From TMED109 sp015660425 (GTDB lineage Bacteria; Pseudomonadota; Alphaproteobacteria; TMED109): 13,901 bases of DNA. The position numbers and the translations under genes were made by a program. Of this stretch, positions 7,404 through 13,187 are shown piece by piece; the first letter of the stretch is position 1, and the number at the start of each line of letters is the position of its first letter. The notes below the pieces were generated by a model. That model was not told where the DNA came from. It searched no databases and saw nothing but the letters and a program-made list of their open reading frames with translations. Where the stretch lies: contig JAPYTH010000034.1 of the NCBI GenBank assembly GCA_029936295.1, positions 1 to 13,901 of the forward strand, written 5' to 3'.

Positions 7404-8198
7404 TTAATAGAATTGTTTATACATTAGTTGAGTAACTTTAGTTGGGTCTTCCATCATCATCATATGTCCTGCATTGTGAATAACTATCATATTACAATTT
7501 TTGAATATAGTAGAAAGTTCTTTAGCTTTTTTTACAGGTGTCATTTTATCCTCTTTACCAGATATTATCAATACTTCTTGTTCTATACTTTTAGCTAAAT
7601 TAGAAGCTTCTTTATATGCATTACATGCTATTAGGTCATCTGCTAAAACACCTTTACTAGAATTCATAATAAGCTGAATAGACCCCCCAATCATCCATGA
7701 GCCTGGAGATGGATTATTACCCATATGTTGAGTTTTACCTAAACTCCAATCTGTAATTAAATTTGCAGCAATGGATAAATTGTTCTCAGCTGCCTTAATT
7801 AAATCAGGATGAACGGGCATTAAGGATGCTGATCCCAATAAAATAATGCTTTTTACTCTATTTTTATCATTTTTTGCTGTTTCTAGTGAAATTAGTGACC
7901 CCATTGAATGTCCTGCAATAATTACAGAATTAATATTTAGTAAATCTAATAATTTAATTACCCAATGACTCATCTTAGATATTGATTTAAGTGAGGGGCC
8001 TGCTGATAAACCATGACCAGGCAAGTCTATAGCAAGGACATTTATACCTTTATTAGCAAGGTATCTTGTTTGCAGCTGCCATACAGTACCATCCATACCT
8101 GCACCATGTATCAATAGTAAAGTAGGCTTTTTTTCTTTATTTAAATTATATCCACCGGTTCTAATATTTACTTTATAATTATTAATTAAAATATTCAT
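7404..8198 (-). CDS. Alpha/beta hydrolase
   Basis: This 264-residue serine hydrolase has a complete alpha/beta-hydrolase core. The oxyanion segment LLLIHGAGMDGTVW (27-40), the AIDLPGHGLS strand (56-65) and the nucleophile elbow AGHSMGS with Ser98 are clear, followed by Asp217 in SGKEDKMTP and His245 in NAGHMMMMEDP. The cap domain lies at about 130-195. No signal peptide or membrane segment is visible, so it is cytosolic. It starts two bases after the metY stop, so the two are very likely co-transcribed and perhaps translationally coupled. The homoserine acetyltransferase MetX is in the same superfamily, but it is about 100 residues longer and differs in its motifs. Next to an MhpD-like hydratase this could be a meta-cleavage-type C-C hydrolase, but an ordinary esterase or lactonase is as likely. 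Confidence 0.86.
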   Translation of the reverse strand: MNILINNYKVNIRTGGYNLNKEKKPTLLLIHGAGMDGTVWQLQTRYLANKGINVLAIDLPGHGLSAGPSLKSISKMSHWVIKLLDLLNINSVIIAGHSMGSLISLETAKNDKNRVKSIILLGSASLMPVHPDLIKAAENNLSIAANLITDWSLGKTQHMGNNPSPGSWMIGGSIQLIMNSSKGVLADDLIACNAYKEASNLAKSIEQEVLIISGKEDKMTPVKKAKELSTIFKNCNMIVIHNAGHMMMMEDPTKVTQLMYKQFY

Positions 8199-8200
8199 TT

Positions 8201-9496
8201 TTATTCTCTCTGAGATGCTTTAATTGCCAGTTTTAAATCATTAATTATATCTGATATATCTTCAATACCGACAGATATTCTAATTAGATTTTCTTTGATG
8301 CCTGACTTTTCAAGCGCATCATGAGACATTTGTTGGTGTGTAGTAGAAGCGGGGTGAATTACTAGTGTTTTAGCATCTCCAACATTGGCAAGATGTGACG
8401 ATAAAGTTGTGTTTTCAATAAATTTTTTGCCTGCTATTTTTCCACCTTTAATTCCAAAACTAAGAATAGCTCCAGCTCCTTTAGGAAGTAATTTTTGTGC
8501 AATTTTATAACTTTTATTATTTTTTAAGGATGGGTAATTTACCCATTCAATTTCTTCACAATTATATAAGTACTCAGCAACTTGTTGTGCATTTTGTACA
8601 TGTCTATCCATTCTAACAGGGAGAGTTTCAAGGCCTTGAAGTATGTGAAATGCATTCATAGGGCTCAAGCATGCCCCAAAGTCCTTCATTCCTTCTGATC
8701 TCATTCTCATTATTAATGCATTAACACCAAACTCTTGCTCATAAACTATATTATCATAGCCAGCATAAGGCTCTGTTAAGTTTGGAAATTTATCACTTTT
8801 GCTCCATATAAATTTACCACTATCTATAACAATTCCACCAATAGCTATACCATGCCCTGCAATAAATTTTGTAAGTGAATGCATTACTATATCAGCACCT
8901 AATTTTAAAGGCTGCATTAAGTAAGGAGTGGTAAAAGTGCTATCTACCATAAAAGGGAGGTTTGCTTCTCTAGTTATTTTAGATATAGCATCTACATCAA
9001 GAACATTAATATTTGGATTACCTATTGTTTCTGCGAATATTAGACGAGTATTATCTTGTATAGCTTCTTTAAAATTATTAGGGTTTTCAGGGTCTACAAA
9101 AGTAGTCGTTATTCCAAATCTAGGAAGTGTATAAGATAAAATATTATGCGTTCCTCCATATATGGAGTTAGAAGCAACTATATGGCTTCCTTGATCCATT
9201 AAAGTTGCGACAGTAAGAAAAAAAGCAGCCATCCCACTTGCTGTAGCAATTGCTCCTACTCCACCTTCTAATGCAGCCATTCTTTCTTCTAATACTGCGA
9301 CAGTAGGGTTTGATATTCTAGAATAGATATGCCCTGGTTGCTCTAGATTATATAATGATGCTGCATGATCAGTATCATTAAATACGTAGGAGGAAGTTTG
9401 ATGGATAGGTACTGCCCTAGAGCCAGTTTTTGGATCTGATTCTTGACCAGCATGAAGGCTTAAGGTATTAAATTTATAGAATTTTGATGATGTCAT
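8201..9496 (-). CDS. metY: O-acetylhomoserine sulfhydrylase (O-acetylhomoserine aminocarboxypropyltransferase)
   Basis: This 431-residue PLP enzyme of the Cys/Met metabolism family makes homocysteine from O-acetylhomoserine and sulfide (or methionine from methanethiol). The start TLSLHAGQESDP (11-22) and IHQTSSYVF (31-39) is typical of MetY. YSRISNPT (58-65) contributes the Tyr/Arg that hold PLP phosphate of the partner subunit. SGMAA (87-91), the ETIGNPN loop (156-162) and Asp185 precede the PLP lysine Lys210 in HSLTKFIAGHG. The long LTEPYAGYD insert and the LSPMNAFHILQGLETLPVRMDRH block (about 277-299) separate it from the shorter MetB, MetC and MetZ forms. It is the first gene of the minus-strand run, has a good promoter upstream and only a weak AGG ribosome binding site. 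I see no SAM riboswitch in its leader, and metX is not in the window. Confidence 0.94.
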   Translation of the reverse strand: MTSSKFYKFNTLSLHAGQESDPKTGSRAVPIHQTSSYVFNDTDHAASLYNLEQPGHIYSRISNPTVAVLEERMAALEGGVGAIATASGMAAFFLTVATLMDQGSHIVASNSIYGGTHNILSYTLPRFGITTTFVDPENPNNFKEAIQDNTRLIFAETIGNPNINVLDVDAISKITREANLPFMVDSTFTTPYLMQPLKLGADIVMHSLTKFIAGHGIAIGGIVIDSGKFIWSKSDKFPNLTEPYAGYDNIVYEQEFGVNALIMRMRSEGMKDFGACLSPMNAFHILQGLETLPVRMDRHVQNAQQVAEYLYNCEEIEWVNYPSLKNNKSYKIAQKLLPKGAGAILSFGIKGGKIAGKKFIENTTLSSHLANVGDAKTLVIHPASTTHQQMSHDALEKSGIKENLIRISVGIEDISDIINDLKLAIKASQRE

Positions 9497-9522
9497 AATT
9501 ATTAAACCTATTCTTATTTATA

Positions 9523-9539
9523 ATTATTATTATTATTAT
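9523..9539. repeat. ATT trinucleotide microsatellite
   Basis: Five full ATT units plus AT lie in the 92-base region between the divergent metY and 3-hydroxyacyl-CoA dehydrogenase genes. On the minus strand the tract reads as AAT/ATA repeats and falls at the predicted 5' end of the metY transcript, just downstream of its -10 box. It may be plain low complexity in an AT-rich genome. Confidence 0.8.
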
Positions 9540-9544
9540 CAGGT

Positions 9545-9573
9545 ATTATATATATTTAAATGAATTATTTCAA
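9545..9573 (-). promoter_or_regulatory. Sigma70-type promoter of the metY operon
   Basis: On the minus strand TTGAAA (9573-9568) and a perfect TATAAT (9550-9545) are separated by exactly 17 bases, the best promoter match in the window. Initiation is expected near 9538, giving a leader of about 42 bases before the metY ATG. No other intergenic gap downstream exceeds 38 bases, so this may drive all seven minus-strand genes. The opposite strand of the same region must hold the promoter of the 3-hydroxyacyl-CoA dehydrogenase, for which I see no clear match. Confidence 0.6.
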
Positions 9574-9588
9574 TTATTGGAGAAAATT

Positions 9589-10887
9589 ATGGTTTCTAAA
9601 ATTAATTCTATAGCAGTTTTAGGTGCAGGCATAATGGGTGCGGGAATTGCTGCTTTAGCAGCAGATAAAGATTATAAAGTTCTTTTATTAGATATAAATG
9701 AAGAGGCTGCCCAAAAAGGTAAAGATAGTATGATATCTGAACGAACTCCTATGCTAAGTGATTTAAGTAAAATTAATAATGTGAATGTAGGATCATTTGA
9801 TAAAGATTTTGAATTAATTAAAGATTATGATTGGATTTGTGAAGTAGTTGTAGAAAAATTAAATATTAAGCGTGAAATCTTTGAGAAGGTTGAAAAGTAC
9901 AGAAAAGATGGTTCTATTGTTAGCTCTAACACATCTGGAATACCTTTGCGTGATATAACAGAAAATATGCCAAATAGGCTTTTGGCTGATGTATGCATTA
10001 CACATTTTTTTAATCCTGTTAAAGTAATGAAGTTATGTGAACTTATACCAGGGGAAAAGACAGCGCCTAGAGTTATAGATAGCTTAAGTTATTTTTTAAC
10101 AAATGTTATGGGTAAAGGTGTTGTAAATGGAAAGGATACAGTAAATTTTATTGGAAATAGAATTGGCTGTTATCTAATTTTAAAAGGCTTGCATCAAGGT
10201 AGTAAAGCTAGAAGTGAGGGTTTAAGTCAAGAGGAAATAGATGGAATTATGTCAAGACCATTAGGTTTGCCTCCTACAGGGTTGTATGGATTAGTTGATC
10301 TTATAGGTTTAGATGTAATGTATGCAGTAGGTAAGAACTTAGCTGTTAATTTACCAGAAGGAGATATGGGAATACCTTATGTAAACCTTCCAGTAGAAGA
10401 ACAAAATATGTTTGATAAAGGACAATTGGGTAGAAAAACCGGAGGAGGTTTTTACAGAATACAAAAACTAGATAATGGAGAAAAGAAAAAAGAGGTTTTT
10501 GATTTAACTACATCTTTATGGAAAGATTCAGAAAAGGCTTCTATTGAAGGTGATTTAAATTTAATTTTAGAAGATAGTGTAAGGGGCAATTATGCATGGG
10601 AAGTAATGGGTTCAACATTATCATATGCCGCAAACTTAATTCCCGAAATAGCTGATGATATTGTCAATGTGGATAGAGCTATGCGTTGGGGGTTTGCATG
10701 GTCTAAAGGACCATTTCAAATATTAGATGAGTTAGGCCCTTTAAACTTCATAAATAAATGTAAAGAAAGAAATATTAATACTCCTACAATGTTAGAAGTC
10801 TTGTTAACTTCCGGCTTTGATAAATTTTATTCAAGTGATAATAAGTATTTAACTAGAGAAGGTGAGTATAAAAAAATTCCAAAATAA
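9589..10887 (+). CDS. 3-hydroxyacyl-CoA dehydrogenase, stand-alone module
   Basis: This 432-residue NAD-dependent enzyme oxidises L-3-hydroxyacyl-CoA to 3-oxoacyl-CoA in beta-oxidation or a related acyl-CoA route. The Rossmann motif VLGAGIMGAG (10-19) opens the NAD domain. Ser116 in SSNTSG, His139 in THFFNPVKVM, Glu151 and Asn189 in NFIGNRIG form the expected catalytic set. The first C-terminal helical domain ends at GRKTGGGFYRI (about 289-299), and a second copy follows with VDRAMRWGFAWSKGPFQI (about 368-385). The sequence resembles the N-terminal half of FadN-type proteins of about 790 residues but stops where their enoyl-CoA hydratase half would begin. The start is the ATG at 9589 with GGAG six bases before it; the TTG at 9577 is less likely. 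It is divergent from metY and convergent with the lrp gene, four bases away. Its acyl-CoA chain length is unknown. Confidence 0.91.
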   Translation: MVSKINSIAVLGAGIMGAGIAALAADKDYKVLLLDINEEAAQKGKDSMISERTPMLSDLSKINNVNVGSFDKDFELIKDYDWICEVVVEKLNIKREIFEKVEKYRKDGSIVSSNTSGIPLRDITENMPNRLLADVCITHFFNPVKVMKLCELIPGEKTAPRVIDSLSYFLTNVMGKGVVNGKDTVNFIGNRIGCYLILKGLHQGSKARSEGLSQEEIDGIMSRPLGLPPTGLYGLVDLIGLDVMYAVGKNLAVNLPEGDMGIPYVNLPVEEQNMFDKGQLGRKTGGGFYRIQKLDNGEKKKEVFDLTTSLWKDSEKASIEGDLNLILEDSVRGNYAWEVMGSTLSYAANLIPEIADDIVNVDRAMRWGFAWSKGPFQILDELGPLNFINKCKERNINTPTMLEVLLTSGFDKFYSSDNKYLTREGEYKKIPK

Positions 10888-10891
10888 TAAT

Positions 10892-11374
10892 TTAAAGCTC
10901 ATTTAATATAGGAATATTTGTTGTTTCTTTCATAATTTCCATTACAAATGATGAGGAAACTTCAAATATTTCTATATTTTCTATTAAATTTTTATAAAAC
11001 AAATCAAAATCTTTAATATCTTTTGCTAAAACATCTATTAAGTAATCATAAGTCCCACTAATTCTATACAACCCAATTACATTCGGCTGTTTTAAAATAT
11101 AATCTTTAAAATTATCTGACCATTTTTTTTTATGCTGATTAGTTTTTATAAACACAAAAACTCTATTAGAATAACCTAGTTTTTCAGGATCTAGAATTAC
11201 TGTCTTATGTTTTATAATTCCTAGGTCTTGTAATTTTTGAATACGGTTCCAACAAGGACTTATAGATAAGCCAACTTTTTTTGAGATATCTTTAATAGGT
11301 TTTGAGGAATCCTTTTGAAGAATAGATATGATTTTTAAGTCAATATAATCAAATTTTTTATTTTGGTAAACCAT
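10892..11374 (-). CDS. Lrp/AsnC-family transcriptional regulator
   Basis: This 160-residue DNA-binding regulator has the two standard parts. The N-terminal winged HTH spans about 9-60: DLKIISILQKDSSKPIKDISKKVG, then LSISPCWNRIQKLQDLGII. The RAM effector-binding domain at about 68-145 contains GLYRISGTYDYLIDVL with Gly107 and Asp110 of the family's ligand loop. Members form dimers and octamers and sense amino acids or other small molecules. The gene is divergent from the peroxiredoxin operon, and the region between holds a palindrome close to the E. coli Lrp consensus, so autoregulation and control of the peroxiredoxin-cysK operon are plausible. No clear ribosome binding site precedes the ATG. 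Its 3' end abuts the 3-hydroxyacyl-CoA dehydrogenase, with four bases between stop codons. The ligand cannot be told from sequence. Confidence 0.93.
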   Translation of the reverse strand: MVYQNKKFDYIDLKIISILQKDSSKPIKDISKKVGLSISPCWNRIQKLQDLGIIKHKTVILDPEKLGYSNRVFVFIKTNQHKKKWSDNFKDYILKQPNVIGLYRISGTYDYLIDVLAKDIKDFDLFYKNLIENIEIFEVSSSFVMEIMKETTNIPILNEL

Positions 11375-11394
11375 ACTGTTTATTTAACATAATT

Positions 11395-11409
11395 TAGAAA
11401 AATTTTCTA
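11395..11409. promoter_or_regulatory. Lrp-box-like palindromic operator
   Basis: TAGAAAAATTTTCTA is a perfect inverted repeat of two seven-base arms around one central A. It matches the E. coli Lrp consensus YAGHAWATTWTDCTR at 14 of 15 positions, with only the centre differing. It lies 21 bases upstream of the lrp start codon, in the lrp/peroxiredoxin divergent region. Chance in AT-rich DNA is a caveat, but the C/G positions also match. Confidence 0.6.
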
Positions 11410-11434
11410 TTATTTTTATAATTTAAAATTTAAA

Positions 11435-11449
11435 TAGAAAATATTATCG
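11435..11449. promoter_or_regulatory. Second, degenerate Lrp-like site
   Basis: TAGAAAATATTATCG repeats the left arm of the upstream palindrome (TAGAAAA) and fits the E. coli Lrp consensus at 12 of 15 positions, failing mainly in the right arm. Its centre is 40 bases from the first site, near four helical turns, as expected for cooperative Lrp-family binding. It overlaps the -35 of the candidate peroxiredoxin promoter. Confidence 0.4.
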
Positions 11450-11474
11450 ACTAAATGTATTATAAAATTATAAT
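11447..11474 (+). promoter_or_regulatory. Candidate promoter of the peroxiredoxin operon
   Basis: TCGACT at 11447-11452 (4 of 6 to TTGACA) and a perfect TATAAT at 11469-11474 are 16 bases apart, predicting initiation near 11481 and a leader of about 28 bases that contains AAAGGAAA. Another TATAAT at 11417-11422 has a poorer -35 (TTAGAA) overlapping the Lrp-like palindrome, so the start could lie further upstream. Confidence 0.45.
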
Positions 11475-11508
11475 AATCATTATATTATTAATAAAAAAAG
11501 GAAATATA

Positions 11509-12171
11509 ATGTCTTTACGTATAAATGATATAGCACCAAACTTTCAAATAAATACAACACATGGAGAAATTGATTTTCATGAATGGGTAGGCGAGGGATG
11601 GGCTATTTTATTTTCTCATCCAAAAGATTTTACGCCTGTTTGTACTACAGAGTTGGGTGTTTTAGCAAAAATGTCGGATGATTTTAAATCAAGAAATTGT
11701 AAAATTATTGGTTTAAGTGTTGATGGTATTGATGATCATAATAAATGGAGAAGTGATATAGAAGAAGTGTCTGGAGCTAAACTCTCTTATCCTTTAATAG
11801 CAGATGAAAACTTAATGGTTGCTAAATTATATAATATGCTGCCTGTTAAAATAGATGGTAATGCAGCTGAGAGAACGGCTGTAGATAATCTTACTGTTCG
11901 TTCTGTTTTTTTAGTAGGGCCTGATAAAAGAATTAAAATGAGCCTTACATATCCTATGAGTAGTGGTAGAAATTTTAATGAGATATTAAGAGTTCTGGAT
12001 TCCTGTCAATTAACAGCTAATTATAAAGTTGCAACTCCAGCTAACTGGAAATCTGGTGACGATGTTATAATTATTCCAGCTGTAAATAATGATGCAGCTA
12101 AAGAACTCTTCCCTCAAGGTTGGACTACTGTTAAACCATATCTTAGAACACTTCCTGATCCATCTAAATAG
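11509..12171 (+). CDS. Peroxiredoxin, 1-Cys (Prx6) type
   Basis: This 220-residue cytosolic thiol peroxidase reduces hydrogen peroxide and organic hydroperoxides. The catalytic motif HPKDFTPVCTTELG (37-50) contains Thr42 and peroxidatic Cys45, and Arg131 in TVRSVF completes the active site. The length, the YPMSSGRNF segment (148-156) and the extended C-terminal domain ending LPDPSK place it in the Prx6 group rather than the shorter AhpC group. Two further cysteines are present: Cys64, and Cys166 in DSCQLT, where relatives I recall have Leu. Either might act as a resolving or glutathionylated residue, but this is untested. The ATG at 11509 follows AAAGGAAA; the in-frame ATG at 11455 would add 18 mostly hydrophobic residues and is rejected. 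It leads a plus-strand operon with cysK and an SDR gene. Confidence 0.95.
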   Translation: MSLRINDIAPNFQINTTHGEIDFHEWVGEGWAILFSHPKDFTPVCTTELGVLAKMSDDFKSRNCKIIGLSVDGIDDHNKWRSDIEEVSGAKLSYPLIADENLMVAKLYNMLPVKIDGNAAERTAVDNLTVRSVFLVGPDKRIKMSLTYPMSSGRNFNEILRVLDSCQLTANYKVATPANWKSGDDVIIIPAVNNDAAKELFPQGWTTVKPYLRTLPDPSK

Positions 12172-12173
12172 TG

Positions 12174-12179
12174 TATAAT
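12174..12179 (+). promoter_or_regulatory. -10-like TATAAT just before cysK
   Basis: A perfect TATAAT ends seven bases before the cysK ATG, and no ribosome binding site is seen in the 15 bases between the peroxiredoxin stop and that ATG. If used, it would give a leaderless cysK transcript. No good -35 is present at 16 to 18 bases. The alternative is read-through from the peroxiredoxin gene with translational re-initiation. Confidence 0.35.
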
Positions 12180-12186
12180 ACTATTT

Positions 12187-13173
12187 ATGGTCAAATATGT
12201 AGATAATATTACTTCTTTAGTAGGAAACACTCCTTTAATAAAGTTAAGGCAAGTTTCTGAAGAAACCGGATGTAATATATTAGGAAAAGCTGAGTTTTTA
12301 AATCCAGGGCAGTCTGTTAAAGATAGGGCTGCCTTATGGATTATTAGAGATGCAGAAAAAAAAGGGTTGCTTGAAGAAAAAGGGTTAATAGTAGAAGGCA
12401 CAGCAGGTAATACGGGAATTGGGTTAACAGTTATTGGTCGAGCTTTGGGATATAGAACTTTAATCGTAATGCCTGAAACACAAAGTGAAGAAAAAAAGTC
12501 AGCTTTAAGAGATTTAGGTGCAGAATTAATGTTAGTACCTGCATTACCTTATTCAAATCCTAATAATTATATTAAATTTTCTGAAAAAGTAGCTAAAGAA
12601 AAAAATGCATTTTGGGCTAATCAATTTGATAATACTGCTAATAAGTTGGCTCATATTGAAAGTACATCTATTGAATTATGGGATCAAACTGATCATAATA
12701 TTAATGGCTTTGTATCCTCGATTGGAACAGGTGGAACTATAGCTGGAACTGCTGAGGGCTTAAAGTCTAAAAATAAAAATATTACAATTATCTGCGCTGA
12801 TCCATATGGTTCAGGAATGTATTCATGGATAAAGGAAGGTAAAGCTAATCCATCTGGTTCTTCCATAACAGAGGGTATTGGGCAAAGCAGAATTACTAAC
12901 AATTTAAAAGATGCAAAAATAGATGATTCTTTTCAAATAGAAGATAAGGAAGCATTAAATATAATATTTAATTTACTCAAAAATGAAGGCTTATCGCTTG
13001 GTCCTTCTTCAGGAATTAATATAGCAGGGGCAGTAAAGCTTGCAAAAATATTAGGACCAGGACACACTATTGCGACAATTTTATGTGATAATGGGACAAG
13101 ATATGCAAGTAAAATTTATAATAAAAAATTTTTAGAATCAAAAAAACTACCAATACCAAGTTGGTTAAAATAA
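12187..13173 (+). CDS. cysK: Cysteine synthase A (O-acetylserine sulfhydrylase)
   Basis: This 328-residue PLP enzyme makes cysteine from O-acetylserine and sulfide. SLVGNTPLIKL (10-20) opens the fold and NPGQSVKDRAA (39-49) carries the PLP lysine Lys45. EGTAGNTGIGL (about 70-80) is the substrate loop in the TAGNT form that I associate with alphaproteobacterial CysK, against TSGNT in E. coli. PETQSEEKK (95-103), GTGGTIAG and GPSSGINIAG complete the set. No CBS or regulatory domain follows, and the end PIPSWLK is the natural C-terminus. It lies 15 bases after the peroxiredoxin stop and 14 bases before the SDR start. Cystathionine beta-synthase is the main alternative, since the two families are close, but the loop and length favour cysteine synthase. 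With metY in the same window, both direct-sulfhydrylation routes are represented. Confidence 0.92.
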   Translation: MVKYVDNITSLVGNTPLIKLRQVSEETGCNILGKAEFLNPGQSVKDRAALWIIRDAEKKGLLEEKGLIVEGTAGNTGIGLTVIGRALGYRTLIVMPETQSEEKKSALRDLGAELMLVPALPYSNPNNYIKFSEKVAKEKNAFWANQFDNTANKLAHIESTSIELWDQTDHNINGFVSSIGTGGTIAGTAEGLKSKNKNITIICADPYGSGMYSWIKEGKANPSGSSITEGIGQSRITNNLKDAKIDDSFQIEDKEALNIIFNLLKNEGLSLGPSSGINIAGAVKLAKILGPGHTIATILCDNGTRYASKIYNKKFLESKKLPIPSWLK

Positions 13174-13187
13174 AAAAGGATAATAAC

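Noticed and set aside
7404..8198. Alpha/beta hydrolase as MetX, supplying O-acetylhomoserine to MetY
   Set aside because: At 264 residues it is about 100 shorter than MetX, and its motifs are those of general hydrolases.
9497..9588. SAM riboswitch (SAM-II or SAM-V) before metY
   Set aside because: Such elements precede metY in some AT-rich alphaproteobacteria, but the minus-strand leader is only about 42 bases after the promoter, consists largely of AAT repeats, and shows none of the conserved core or pairing I know.
11455..11508. Upstream ATG start of the peroxiredoxin, as a signal peptide
   Set aside because: The added residues are isoleucine-rich readings of the AT-rich promoter region. 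AAAGGAAA directly precedes the ATG at 11509, where the normal Prx6 start lies.
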